Shown here in pieces: positions 1-12,290 of a DNA stretch of 64,000 bases (positions are counted from its first letter, which is position 1; every line of letters begins with the position of its first letter). The stretch is from Symbiodinium natans. Taxonomy: Eukaryota > Sar > Dinophyceae > Suessiales > Symbiodiniaceae. Under the pieces are notes generated by a model that was not told where the DNA came from, searched no databases, and saw nothing but the letters and a program-made list of their open reading frames with translations. The stretch is taken from assembly GCA_905221605.1 (NCBI GenBank), contig CAJNDS010000779.1, positions 694,501 through 758,500 on the forward strand. Reading direction: 5' to 3'. The translations under genes and the position numbers were made by a program.

Positions 1-2900
1 TGTATGCCGCCAATGTTGCAGACTCTTGCGTGTCCAGGCCACTGGTGCCAAGATTCGCAAGCTGGATGCTCCCACAGCGCCACGGCGAATTTGGTGTACC
101 TTGAGGGCTGGTGAGTCATGACTGGAATGTATAAACCCTAAGGAATTCCACATTCCCGATGTTTATCTTGGGGCGACTGCAGACTTCCTACCTCTCAATG
201 TTCAGAAGGCATGTGTAGGTGGCGTTCAAAAGCCTATCAACCCTCATGCACAGCGGCTTCTAGTAGCTGCTCACAAGCCCGCGCGTGCACCTAAGGGCAA
301 GGCACCGAAGGCGAAAGCAAAGGGCAAGGCAAAGGCAAAGGGCAAAGCAAAAGCAAAGGTGTCGGCAGCAGGTGCCAAGGCCAAGGCTTGCGAAAAAGGC
401 TCCGCGAAGAACAAGACTGCGTATGGTGTGGCCAAGGATGAGTACAAAAAAATGTTCCTGGGCATGAGTTAATTCAAATCTATGGAACGCCAAAGTATTG
501 TGTTTTGACTGCTTGGTTTACACGTGTCGTCATAAACTCAGGCTGATGCAGGAGTATGGCAAGCTGTCTCGGGCCGAGATCGAGTGGTGGTGGCACGAAA
601 GCCAGGAGCGGCAGGACGTCTTGAAAACGTTTGATGAGACAGATCTACGCCGCCGGCGTTTGCTTTGAGATTGCGCACAGAAGCTTGCAAGTGATCTCTT
701 TATTATGACTCCTCGTGCCCGTCTTTCAGGGCACACACTCTAGCTTTCAGCTGCGCAAGGGGATGTCCGCAGCAGGTGGAAAGAAACTGCAATGCGCCAT
801 GCCAGTTGTGACGTTGCTTTGCTCTAGGGTATGCGTGGTCCACTGTGCTATACTGTGCTGCATGGTGGCAGACTTGGGGTCCAAGGACGATAGCTCTGCT
901 GGCCCAGTTCTATATAGAACAGCTCGCATCATCGCGCATGATCGCACTATGTAACCCTAAACCCTATAAACCCTAAACCCTAAACCGTAGTTATAAACGG
1001 TACATATATCAGCCCATTCCCGTGCCTCGCCTCGATCACAACCATGAAGTTCTCCCGGCTCCAGAAAGTGCTGGCATCGTTCGAGAAGAGTTCCTCATTC
1101 AAATCGTTTGAGTCACTCCGATCATGATCGATCTTTGACCAGTTGGTTCTTGGTTTTAAATTCTTGATCTAAGGCTTCGGGCCTCAGGATCCAAATGACA
1201 CTCTGCACTTCTTGGAGTTGTTTGCAGGCACGTTCTTGTAGAATAGAGATCTCGTGTGACCCCAATTCATAATTGTTGATGTTTCAACTGCAGGAGTGCA
1301 TATGCTGAAGTCAGCGATAGCAGATCTTGGATGGACAACGCATGCCCTGGATCTCAGCTACTCCCGCAAGATGGACCTCACAACCAATTTCGGATTCTTG
1401 CTGACCCTGGCTACCGCCCCATGGCTGCAGACAGGATTCTTTCGCTGCACGCCCATTGCAATTCCATATTCGTAGCCAGCGCACCAGCTGTTTTCACCTG
1501 GGATCGCTCGACTTGTTCAGAACGGCGTTGTTTGGATAGCGTTGCCGTGCAACGCATGGTGCTTTATGTGGTTCGACTGCAAACATACAGGCGCACGTGT
1601 GTGTGTATATATATATAACAAGTGCACATGGACATGTGCTTCGATGCAATTGCAAAAGCATGTGTGTAACATTCGTACAGAAAATATGTAACCCTATATA
1701 ACCCTGAACCCTGAACCCATATAAACCCAAAAAATCTGGATTCCCAGGTCCCAAGGTACGACTCGTCGCCGACGACTTTGTGCTTCTGGAGCCTTGGCTG
1801 CGATCTGAGATGCGCAGGCTCTAAAGAGGTTTTTGCACACAGATCTAAATGAAGTGCAGGAGCTCGGCAACTTCTCAGTGTTAGAATGGCGAACCGCATC
1901 GCCGTGAGAATAGTCTACTTGTGGCTTGGTGGAATCATGCGGCACCTTTAAATAGAAGGCTTTTTGCAGACTACTCGTTGCGTGGTCCTGGTCGCATCTA
2001 AGGATGGAATTCATCTATAGGTCAGGGGGAACCTATGTCTTGGAGAATCCACAAGGCTCCTGTCTTTGGTTCTTCAAACCGATCCATGATCTTTGGCGGC
2101 ATTTTCTTTCAATACCCCTTGCAACAACTTGTTGAAACTCTTTGGCTAAAACATGATTTAATTCTTGCCAGGAAACGTTGAAACGTCATGGTGCCCGTGG
2201 CATTCATCTGATGCTTGGAGCTCTGGGCGCCAGATCACCGAAGCCTGTGCCTTGGATCAAGGCTTATATACATGGTCCAGTACGCACATGCAGTGGACTT
2301 ATACAAGGACGCGGGGGGGGGGCAAAAAAATAATATATATATATATATATATGGGGGTTTCATGGGGTACGCACATGGGGTATGTATACACGGGGTACAC
2401 GGGGTAGACGGGGTGCACGGGGTGTACGGGGGTGCGGGGTCCACGGGGTACACGGGGTACACGGGGCACACACGGGGTACACACGGGGTACACGGGGTGC
2501 ACGGGGTACACGGGGTGCACGGGGTACACGGGGTACACGGGGTGCACGGGGTACACGGGGTACACGGGGTACACGGGGCACACGGGGTACACGGGGCACA
2601 CGGGGTACACGGGGTGCACGGGGTACACGGGGTGCACGGGGCACACGGGGTACACGGGGTGCACGGGGTATATACACGGGGTACACGGGGTACACGGGGC
2701 ACACGGGGCACACAAGGTGCACGGGGTAGGTAATATACACGGGGCAAGACGGGCACGTCGTCCTGGGCTTAATAGGGTAAGGGGTTGCACGGACTACACG
2801 GGTTACATAGGGCACACGGCCCGCAGGTTTGCTTATATGGTACGGTGCCATGGCTGGGATCTCTGCAGACGGCCTTGAATGGTGTTCGAAGGCTCGTGTC

Positions 2901-2931
<31 letters not shown>

Positions 2932-3513
2932 ACGTTATAACTGATCTAGATCTATCTCTCTCAGATCTCGAGTCTCTCTGATCGATCTCTCTAGCTCTCG
3001 TATATAAAACCCTAAAACCCCGATCTCTCTCTCGCTCTCATGCCCACAGCTCGAAAGCTTGGCAGGCACCAAATGAAGAGGATCAAATCATTTTTGGGCC
3101 TGGAGGTCTACAAGTCGTATCAAAGCAAAGGAAAGAAACGAAGCGCCGCTAGACGAACTGGGCTCGGGATCTCGTGTGCGTGCAGCTTTTTCTTTTAATC
3201 CCTTAAACCCTAAACCCTAAACCCTAAACCCTCATGAACCCATTTCAGGCTGGAGGAAAAGATTTAAAGTCGAGTCAAGCCTATCCTGGCCTCTTTGCCC
3301 TCAAGGCAAGCGCTGGGTGCGAGAGTCGCTGCGTGTACATGCATGATCTTTATAGCTGGCTGCGTCGGTCGATTGCAGGTAGCAGAGCTGTTCGATCAGC
3401 ACTTGGCCCCGATTCGAGCAAATTTGCGCCACTGTACCCACCGAGAACTGGTGGATGTGGGCAGCGATTCTGATGACTCCGGCTTGGAGTCTATTTTGTA
3501 CCACGGAGACTGA
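1..3513 (+). CDS. Gene A: dinoflagellate-type repeated family protein, multi-exon, 5' end outside window
   Basis: Exons placed: up to 110, 183-~468, 542-~660, 730-828, 1294-~1433, 1521-1570, 1748-1801, 1885-1928, 2026-~2118, 2172-2246, 2869-2895, ~3050-3170, 3249-3305 and 3379-3513 (TGA). Phases join across most of them. Blocks in order: a Lys/Ala/Gly-rich stretch ([15 protein letters not shown]), [108 protein letters not shown], and an acidic C-terminus. From memory this block order belongs to an uncharacterised family abundant in dinoflagellates, whose core usually reads PPCSSW; here it is LPCNAW. A nucleotide- or methyl-transfer fold is only a guess. Introns hold CCCTAAA repeats and a large minisatellite. 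The donor at 3306 is GCAAGC; a GA donor is likely at 1802. The family may be mobile; this copy appears intact in the part seen. Confidence 0.68.
953..988. repeat. Telomere-type repeat inside a gene A intron
   Basis: CCCTAAA units with some CCCTATAAA spacing lie in the intron between exons 730-828 and 1294-1433. The same motif recurs in gene A introns near 1688-1730 and at 3202-3233, always as CCCTAAA on the coding strand. Confidence 0.85.
2345..2755. repeat. GGGGTACAC minisatellite in intron
   Basis: About 400 bp of a 9-bp unit GGGGTACAC, with GGGGTGCAC, GGGGCACAC and longer variants, preceded by a short (TA)n tract. It sits in the gene A intron 2247-2868. Because 9 is a multiple of 3 and few units contain stops, several frames stay open on both strands as long Gly/Val/His or Pro/Cys repeats; these are not genes. 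Confidence 0.92.
2909..3037. repeat. CT/GATCTCT simple repeat in intron
   Basis: (CT)n followed by degenerate GATCTCTCT copies and a short telomere-type stretch, all inside the gene A intron before the exon near 3050. Confidence 0.7.
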
Positions 3514-3729
3514 TTTCTGATGGGACCGTCTCTCTAATTTGTGCTGTGCTTCGACACGAGGACCGTGTACATGTCAGCTTAAACGCTTTCAAGGGGCAAC
3601 CAAAAAATCCTGGACAGCGTGGGGCGGAATGGGAGCGTGTATCCCCGTGTATTTGCATGTAACCGGCTTCTCTGAGAAGGCTTTTCCGTGTATCAGCGTG
3701 TACCCCCACCCCCCACCCACCCCCCACCC

Positions 3730-3796
<67 letters not shown>

Positions 3797-3956
3797 ACCC
3801 CACCCCCACCCACCCCCACCCACCAACCGCGTGTATCCCGTGTATCCCGTGTATCTCGCGTATCCCCAAACCCATTTGCACGAATGTCTGGCCGAAGACA
3901 TTTTGGGCCCATCGACTGCATCGACTGGGCATATCAAGGATCCTCTCTGATCCAAC
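3514..3956. other. Gene A to gene B spacer with long poly-C tract
   Basis: No gene seen. It contains CCCACC and poly-C (about 3702-3825, including roughly 65 uninterrupted C) and then a short GTGTATCCC tandem repeat (3831-3866). Open frames across it are poly-Pro/poly-Gly artefacts. It presumably holds the gene A 3' end and the gene B promoter; no TATA-like or other signal could be singled out. Confidence 0.7.
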
Positions 3957-6900
3957 ATGTCTGCGACTGACCCCCACATGCTGGAGGATGAATATGGCAC
4001 GTATGTCGAGACATCACCCCGCTCTTATGTGCTGGTTGAGGCGAAGCAAGGCAAGGGCAAAAAAGGCAAAAGCAAAAAGGGTCACTGTGCCTCAGGCAAG
4101 GGAAGCAAAGGAAAGGAAAAGGGAAAGGTGGCCAACAGCAGCGAAGGACAGAAAGAGGCCGAGGCACTAGAGGAGACAAACAGCAAGGGCCACGGCAAGG
4201 AGAAGGGAAAGCTGAATCAAGACAACAGCCACGGCAAGGGGAAGGAGTCCAAGGGCAAGGGCCACCAGGAGAAGGGCAAAGGAAACAAGGGCAGGCCGGA
4301 GGGCCAGGACCAGGGAAAGGGAAAGGGAAAGGCAAAGGGAAAGGAGAAGGGGAAGGCGCACCTCGACGGTGTCAGCACCAGTCCAGACGAGTCCAGGAAG
4401 GGCCAGGAAAAGGGAAAGGGGAAGGCACACCGAGACGATGGCAGCACCAGGCCAGACGAGTCCAGCAAGGGCCAGGAAAAGGGAAAGGGGAAGGGGAAGG
4501 AGAAGGGGAAGGCACACCGAGACGATGGCAGCACCAGGCCAAACGAGTCCAGCAAGGGCCAGGAAAAGGGAAAGGGGAAGGGGAAGGAGAAGGGGAAGGC
4601 ACACCGAGACGATGGCAGCACCAGGCCAGACGAGTGCAGCAAGGGCCAGGAAAAGGGAAAGGTGAAGGGGAAGGAGAAGGGGAAGGCACACCTCGACGAT
4701 GGCAGCACCAGGCCAGACGAGTCCAGCAAGGGGAAGGAGAAGGGGAAGGCACACCAAGACGATGGCAGCGCCAGGCCAGACGAGTCCAGCAAGGGCCAGG
4801 AAAAGGGAAAGGGGAAGGGGAAGGAGAAGGGGAAGGCACGCCGAGACGACAGCAGCGCCAGGCCAGATGAGTGCAGCAAGGGCATGGAGAAGGGCAAGAA
4901 CAACCAGAAAGGAAAGGCCAAAGGCAAGGGCAGCAACGGAAATCCAGAGCACGCAAGCAACAATGGCCAGGCGGCACCAACCAATTCCCCAGCCCCAACG
5001 TCTGCAGTGGAGACCCCCGAACCAGCAAAGAGAAAGCAGCCAGCTTTCACGCCGACCCCACCCACCGCTGTGAAGAAGCCCTGCCGGCAGCTATCCTTCG
5101 AAGACCGTGTTTCAGGCATGGATCGTGCAAACCATATATACAAAAAAACATGTCTGCAAACATAAAGATTGCATGCCTGACTGCAGTCCATTCGACGACG
5201 TCGGGTTCAGATCACGACGACAGGAAGCTCCTTGGCTCAAAAAACTGTCATCGTGACAAATGCATGCACACCTTCTAAACCCTATAAACTCCCTCAAACC
5301 CTAAACCCTCAACCCTAAATCCTAAACCCTAAACCGTGTCTGTCCAATAAGGGGCATCCTTCGGAGGGGCACTACGCACGAGACCATGGTCAGCCAAGTG
5401 AGTGATGGAGAGGGTATGCTGGACATTCCCCCGCTGATCACTGGCCCCAACGAGGAAGCATCGTACACGTGATCTGATCGAAGCAGAACTCATGTTTTCA
5501 TGTACTCTAGTTTCTTGCTCTGCAGGACGTACGGCCCTTAACTCCTGAGGAGGTGGAAAAGATCAAGGCTGACTGTGCATAGCCCTCGATCCCTTCATGT
5601 CTATATTTATGGGTTTTTTGCATGTCTCCTGATCCAGGCCCTGAAGACCCCCGGCCAAATCCCTTTGGTGCAGCGAAAGAAACTTAACGAGCGGCTTCGG
5701 AGAAGGATGAACAGTGGAAAGGGCCCGGTACCTATACAAATGACTATCTATCTTGCACCCATGCATGCGTGGTTGAACACCACATGTCTGCAGTGCCGCC
5801 CCAATGCAAGGCTTGAAGCCAGGCCTCGTCCAGCAGTGGGCTGCCGCGAGCAGCCAAACGGAGAAGTGAGAACCTCAATATGTCCAGCACTAAACCCGGC
5901 CCTAAACCCTTTTAACACTAAACCCTAAATAAACCCTATATCAACCCTAAACCCTAAAAACCCTTAACAAACCCTAAGCCCCAAAACCCTTAAACCAGAC
6001 TCTGGACTCAGACTATATCACTGATGCCGTTGGCGACTCAGGTTTGCTTACCTGAAAGCCTTCATGCTCGACAGAGATATGGGTGCGATCGACATCTCCC
6101 CGTATTTTGAGGAGCTGCTGGACAGAAATTATGCATTCTGGAGCTGAAGCATAATGTAGCTACGTATATGTGTGCTCATGCATGCATGCTAAGGCTGGCT
6201 GAAGCCGCTTCCAAGGAGAAGTTCAGTGAGCTACCTCTCTGTATCTTGCAAGACCAGTACAAGAGCAAGGAGGGCCAGAAGTTTTTGGCCGGCCTTCTTG
6301 AGAGCACCTCCGTTTGCAAGCAAAGTTGTTTCATGTTATGGCGCTGCATGTTATGAGTCAAGCTTTATGCTCGATCTGGAACTAAGAACAGCAGGGACGC
6401 GCGCACCCACAAGCGCCGGACAATCCAAGCATGCGGCTCTACAAGGTCTACGTCACCACCGACCACACAAGCAACCTGGTCGCGCAGATGTTTATAAACA
6501 CGCCCCAGAATTCCTGAACTTGCAAACCTCACAGAGCTTCGATGCAAGCTTCCAGCGGACTCGACCAGGTAAGAATGCCACGCGCGTGGGCCAGCGCATG
6601 TCTTCCTCGACTGCTGCAACAAGCAAGGCGGATCGGGCTGCTGTGGTCGAGGCATTGGAGGCAAAGACTGCTACAGCCTGGTCGAGGAATGGGTTGGGTG
6701 GTGGGGCGAAAGCCAAGCCTAGCAAGAAGGTCGACAAGGAGAGGTTTGCGTTTGTGAATGCCTGTTTGTGTTGCTCGAATTTAGAGCACATGCGTATATA
6801 GAAGCTAGACCCAGGAGATGAGTATGGCAGACAAGGAGAAGAAAGACTTTGAGAGGGACCACGCTGCGCGCCTTGCCTAGAAAATGTGAATCGGGTTCAT

Positions 6901-7776
6901 GCTGCCTGCCCATATGGGATTGCATGTGTCTATTCCTGGTAAGGATCCGCACATTGGGTGACAAGGCATGCACAGTCGCCGGCACTATGACCAAGTTGAA
7001 GATGAGAAACACAAAGGTCCGGGGCTTTATAGTGTAGAATCTACCAAAGCCTTTCCTAAACCCTAAACCCTACAATTGTCGGTCCCAGCTCTAAACCACC
7101 GAAGCCCTGAAGATGCCAAGCACACCAGGACAGCCTGGACAACCTGCAGAAGATCTCCGACCAATGCTATGCCCTGCACGCTGAGTCACTTGATACGAAT
7201 TCAGGTTTTCATGTCTTACTAGTTGAGATCAGTACGAGGAAATACATTGAGCACCTGAGGGTCCGCGCCATGATCTTCCTCCCAACGCCTATCGAAGATT
7301 GCAAGAAATTCCTCGATAACCGCAAGAAGAAGCTTCAGGACGCAATTCTACTTGTTCGAAGTAGATAAACCCTAAACTCTAAACCCTAAACCCTAAACCC
7401 TAAACCCTAAACCTGAAAGTCCGACTCTATAGCGACCCTCGGTGCAGGAGTACCAGGAGGCTGTCGTCGAAGCAGAGACCACGGTGCAAGCGCACGAGCG
7501 CAGTGCCTTGGATCGATGAATATATGTGCGCGTGATACTTCCAAGACCTATATCTCTTGGATGGTGATGTTGGTCGAAGATTTATACGTCTCAGGACTTG
7601 CGGCAGAAGAGAGGAAGAGAGAGAAGGCGAAGCAGAAGGAGTTGGAGAAGCAGAAAAAGGTTGCCCAGACCGATGCTGAGGATCAGGAAGCTGATGAAGG
7701 AGAGGAGGAGGAAGAGCAAGAGGAAGATGAAGAGGTGGAAGAGTTGCCGCCCGCCAAAAGGCGGCGGGGCAAGTGA
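3957..7776 (+). CDS. Gene B: Lys/Gly-repeat N-terminus, helical middle, acidic tail; dinoflagellate-type repeated family
   Basis: ATG 3957 opens a long first exon (to about 5130) with tandem KGKGKEKGKAHRDDGSTRPD-type repeats. Later exons, mostly with good splice sites: ~5351-5469, 5526-5576 (DVRPLTPEEVEKIKADC), 5638-5727, ~5797-5866, 6042-~6115, ~6191-6311, 6392-6478, 6535-~6747, 6815-~6870, ~7112-7205, ~7226-7350, 7449-~7484 and 7594-7776 (TGA). AAG|GTGAGA joins to give SQTEKFAYLKAFMLDRDMG, then KEKFSELPLCILQDQY and HPQAPDNPSMRLYKVYV. This K-F-x-L-K-AFMLDP / W-ELPL layout recalls a repeated dinoflagellate family of unknown function. The last exon ends in a Glu-rich run and PPAKRRRGK, which could be a nuclear signal. 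Several donors look like GC or GA. Boundaries at 5470 and 5797 do not phase neatly, so the model is provisional. Confidence 0.6.
4325..4885 (+). repeat. Coding tandem repeat, about 24-36 codons per unit, in gene B exon 1
   Basis: Seven or so imperfect units encode [KGKGKEKGKAH(R/L/Q)DD(G/S)S(T/A)RPD(E)SSKGQE]. Units differ in length by loss or gain of the KGKEKGKG part. The repeat stays in frame, so length change preserves coding. The encoded segment is very basic with an acidic DD...RPDE beat and is probably disordered. Confidence 0.85.
5278..5337. repeat. Telomere-type repeat in gene B intron
   Basis: CCCTAAA-like units between exon 1 and the exon at ~5351; similar runs occur at 5890-5998, 7055-7075 and 7365-7410, again in introns and in the CCCTAAA orientation relative to the gene. 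Confidence 0.8.
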
Positions 7777-7990
7777 AGCTCAAGATGAGCTGGGGCCAGG
7801 TTTGTCTATCTGCTTGTTGTGCGGTGTGTGATGCGAAACAATACATTTCTCATAACGCACCCATTCTACAACACAAGGGTTTCAGGGGTCGAAGATCACA
7901 CGGCTACCGCATCTAGATCGAGCAGAGTAGTTGCAAACCTCACGATATATGCGGTGATGGATTGCCATCACGTGGGGCGCAGGATTTCAG

Positions 7991-10900
7991 GTGCAGCTTC
8001 GAACCAAATTCCGAAAGAAGCTCGAAAACGATCACAACTGCCAGGGCATAAGTCCGGCCGTGTGGCATGTCCCATGCAGCAACCACGTCCGTTGCTGATT
8101 TCCTCGCAGCATGGTTTACTTTGTATGGACAGGGCTATCTATTGGTTGGCATCGTGAACACACAGGCCTCCAAGGATTAACTCCTAAACCTAGAACCCAT
8201 ATAAGCCCTAAAAACTTAACCCAAACCCCAACTCGTATAAGGGTCGAATCCTAAACTTTTGAACCCCACCCTAAACCGTAAACACTAAACAAGACCACCC
8301 TAAACCCTAATCCCTTAACCCTCAACCCTATAACCCTATAACCCTAAACCCTAAACCCTAAACCCTAAACCCTATATGCTTCATCAAAGCAAAAGTGAAG
8401 AACCGCAACATATATTGGATTTTGCATGCTGACCTGCAATGGACCTGCGGCTGGTCAATGGGCCACTAACTTCGTTCAGGAAACTGTGGATGATGCTTTG
8501 AGGCTTTTGAGTCAAGGGCAGGCTGGGCATTTTTCATGGTTGGCGCTGCCCGAATCTGATCCCGAGACAGAAAATACCCTCTTCACACCCCAACCCTTGA
8601 TTGTGCGCGGCGAGGTGCCACTGAGCCAGCTATCGACAGTCCTGGGCCGATTGCGAAATCTACCGCATGATCTAGTCCCGATGCTTGGCTGCTACGCTGT
8701 TGGTGAATTAAGGCATAGTTCATGTGCTGGCATGTAGAACACACACAAGGGCAGACCTACTTCAGCTGGCTTTCTCCTTTGGTGCTGCTGATGCTGGCTC
8801 ATGGGGTTCCTTCCGGGCCCTAAGACAGTGGTTCGATCGGCAGCCCTGGGGACGCTCGCTGAACATTTGTTTGGGGTTTGTACGGATTTAACTAGGGACC
8901 GTGTATAATTTTTCCTACAGTCGATAGGATCTAAGGGTTTCTCAATGACTACATGTTGAGGGGTTACTTTAGGGTTCTAAATATAGGGCTGGGTTGGGGT
9001 TTGGGTTTTGGGTTTGGGGTTGGTGGTTTCGATTGGTCTCTGGTTTCCCGCCATCTAAGGACAGGTCTTGCCGAAGCCTTTCACGCATCTCCGCTTTCTA
9101 GATATAAAATACATTATGTATTGCCACACACGTGTGGAATGTCCCTGTCGATATATATCTGAGGGTGCAACTGATCTCTGCGGCTTGGCCTTTTTGGGGT
9201 AGTGCTTTAAAAAACACGTTTAATGACTGGTGGGTTTTGTATTGGGGGCCTGAGGAATATGAAGATGCACATGGTAACCTCGTGAAGAAGGAGGGTCCCC
9301 ATGATATGCTTTTGCCGCATGACATCCTGGCCAGTCTCTACAAATCTGGTTCAATGCACATGCTGATTGGGCATGGGTCTGCCGCTGGTCTTGAAAGCTA
9401 GACCATTCCAAGTTGAATGTGCCCTCAATTTATCTGGAACTTAAAGCTCCCAAGCCAAGGCGCTCGTCGAATATTGGCAGTCGCAGTCCTCGACAGAATG
9501 GTTCCAGCAGCATCCTCATCTGCAGGTGCCTTGGATCTTGAGGTATATATAGACGATCGAATTGTTTAGCCTCGTCTCTAGTCTTGACTCCAGTTTTAGA
9601 TCTTGGTGATTTACTGCCCCTTAAACTCAGGACCCAAATGCTCTGCCTTATGCTGTTCCTCTTCGGATATATGGTGATGGTGCTGAAGCAACAAGTGTCT
9701 TATTCTGAAACATATGACATATAAGGAGTGTCAATCTGCCCTTTGCTCGATCTGGTGCTTTCTTCGTGCATCCAAGAACGCCAAAAGTTCGAGATTTTCT
9801 TGCTACTGCCTGCGGTCGACACAGAAACTTCGTCGACTTGGCGGTCTCGATTCTTGTTACTCGGTCGCAGGTAATACGTACACAGGGCTACCATGCATGT
9901 TCGAACCCAGAAGTCTCGACCTGAGGCTGTCATGCATGAACATGTCCTACCACGGGAGCCAGTCCCGAGATACCATCCTGCAAGTCATCGAATGGAGTTT
10001 TGAAGCTCTTGGACCCTCGACTGTGTGGAGGGTCAGTGCCTGAAACCTTTGAACATCTTTGAACCGTCGATCTTTATAAGGTAAGGGGGAGCACCCCGCG
10101 TGCGACCCGTGGGGACGACCTTTTACGTCTTCCTACTGTCCGCAGCGCCGCAAGCTGGCAGGCTGCAAGTTGGCTGGCGGCTTCTTTGGGGTGTTCGACG
10201 GGGTCCAAGCGGACCAGGAGTTTTTGAAGAAAACCTTTCAGTTGCAGCGAACCTCGTTCAGCACATGGTCGAACTAATTCCTAGGGGGTTGTTTTCGATC
10301 TGCAGTGTATACACACACACCTCTAAACGCAGAACCCTTAGATGTTCGTAGCCCACTCAAGACTGTAGCTTGCCTCGGACTTTATACAACAATTCCTCTC
10401 CAACCGCCAAACCCTGCCCCATCAACCCTACAAACACCTCTGCGCTGAAGATGCGCGCACCAAACTCAAAAACCAGGCGACTATTCGCGCAAGGCCGTGT
10501 GTCATTTGTGCCAGGCCAGCTTGGCGGTTCCAGGAAAGTCTCAGCTTCAGGGTTGGCTTCCCTTATAAGAAGGTCTCCTGAGAATGGTTCAAGCTGTTGT
10601 GGCTTAATCCCGAAGGCCCTTCATTGGATTGAAGCAGATGATGATCCCAACATGTTGTACACGAACTTTGGCAAAGCAGCAACCCACCGGGAAACGTGCC
10701 TCAGTAGCAATCTAGCTGGGCAAGTCAATCTTCAACCCCATATAGACATATATGGAAAATATGACAAATCGCATGTGAGGCTCATCACGCGGGATGAGTG
10801 GATGAGAACTCATGGACCGACACCGCTTGCTCGCATTGCCGGATTTTCTCCATGGCGACCCACGACTGAAATATTGCACGATCTACGGAACTTTCTTTAC

Positions 10901-11964
10901 AGCTCCTGCGGTTCAGAATGTGCGCGAGTTTCAGTTCGGAAATGTACAAACATGTTAGGAGTGTTCCCCGACACGATGCACATAGTGTACCTTGCGATAG
11001 TCCCGGACGTCCTGACAAGCTTCTTGCTGGACAACACCCCTACGCGCAATCGAGACGCGGAATTGCTGGAATACTGGAACAGCTATCGGTCCTGGTGTGA
11101 ATCGATGAGAGACTTGGGGTAACAAGCTATGTGTTGACTATAGTGGAAAGCAATATCTTTTACAATGGGGCTTCAAGAAAAACACCACGAACATCATGAG
11201 CATCTTTCGACCCCCAGGTGTGAGTGACAGATGTGAAAGAAAGCTGTTTTCTTCGACAACCTTGAAGCCGGCGTCTACTTCCTATGTGAGTATATCACAA
11301 AAGCAGATGTCAGCTACAGCCGCGAGATACGTCATTTTCTGGCTCAGCAATCTTGTTACAGCGATGCTTGCCGACCCCAACCACCCAAAGCCTGAAGAGT
11401 TTTTGTGCTCTGACTCGATCTTTGAGTTTCGTGTAAAAAGTTGTATGTGCCTGGATGGTCAACTATATAAGTAGGCCTTTGTGTACTTTGCTGGCCCAAA
11501 ACCCAAGGCATCAATGTGGAGTGATTTATGCTCTGGCGAAAATGGAGGAGATCATGGTGAATGCTGGGCAACTCGGTGCCCAACTATGTGTGAGCTTCTG
11601 TTCATTCGGACATTGTGACCCGATCGAATACCCGGTGTGATCTTGGTGACCTAGGCGATTGCTTTCGGATCTTGAGCGATTGCACTTTGAGACAGCGTAC
11701 ATGATATATAGAGCATCGTACAATCACCTGAGCAGTTGGTCGCTGCAGCGTGGCGTCTGCAGATGGCCTTGCAGGCCAAAACAACACCAGCTCGAACATC
11801 TGACGTTCGATAGCCTTCCCCTCAATCCTAGATATCTACACAACTTTTTAAACGAAGACGCCATACGTAGAACCAAAGCCCTTGCGAAGACTTCTCACCC
11901 CGCGCACATGTCGCGACACACTTTGTTCAAGTACGTTTTACAGCTTTCGTTGCAGTGGCGATGA
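7991..11964 (+). CDS. Gene C: transposase-like repeated family protein, multi-exon
   Basis: Exons or exon cores: 7991-8085, ~8105-8150, 8480-~8710, ~9172-9380, 9487-9525, 9631-9694, ~9787-9869, ~9920-10030, 10146-~10270, ~10530-11119, ~11200-11440, ~11508-11573 and ~11660-11964 (TGA). Blocks: GPHDMLLPHDILASLY, SSTEWFQQHPHLQ, AVPLRIYGDGAEA, SRDTILQVIEWSFEAL, KLAGCKLAGGFFGVF, a Cys-containing segment, GVFPDTMHIVYLAIVPD, a helical segment, then RPKQHQLEHLTFD, NPRYLHNFLNEDAIRR and a C-terminal basic/aromatic end. From memory the order 'H-GDG ... WSF ... D-MH ... PK-H-L-HL ... NPR-x(5)-EDxxR' is that of a large dinoflagellate family with transposase-like features. D and H of DTMH and ED of NEDA could be catalytic, as inference. 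The first two exons could belong to gene B instead. Confidence 0.55.
8180..8375. repeat. Degenerate then perfect CCCTAAA array in intron
   Basis: Diverged CCCTAAA/CCCTATAA units grade into five or six perfect units at 8337-8372. The array lies between the short exons near 8105-8150 and the exon at 8480. Confidence 0.85.
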
Positions 11965-12290
11965 GAAAAAGTGGGCCAGATCGACCGCTTTAATTCAGAT
12001 ATCAGGGCGACGTCGATGACACCGCATATATACACAAGATCCAACAAAGTTCCGACTCTGTTTCAGGCTTTGGGTGCCTGCCGGAACATGTTAAGGCAAA
12101 GGTTCTCGTTGGACGCGCCAATTCTGATGCTCATGATGCACGTTCGTTTTAATATAGATGTGCTTTTCATTTTTTCGATTCAAATCAAGGAGTTTTTCAG
12201 CGACCACCAAGAGGTCGATTAACTAAGCGGCTTCTCAGTTGTAAAGTGCAACAACAGGCTTCTCAGAAAAGCCGAACAACACGTCCTGGT

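Noticed and set aside
2215-2878. Several overlapping 115-173-codon frames rich in Gly-Val-His or Pro-Cys-Thr
   Set aside because: They are translations of the 9-bp GGGGTACAC minisatellite, open in many frames at once, and lie within a gene A intron.
3491-4170. Poly-Pro and poly-Gly frames
   Set aside because: Translation of a poly-C tract; no real composition or splice signals.
4167-5191. Long minus-strand frames of 218-324 codons rich in Phe, Pro, Leu and Ser
   Set aside because: Antisense shadows of the coding repeat in gene B exon 1.
5225-5250. Possible relic of the dinoflagellate spliced leader (CTTGGCTCAA)
   Set aside because: Only about ten bases match the leader's 3' end from memory; not enough for a claim.
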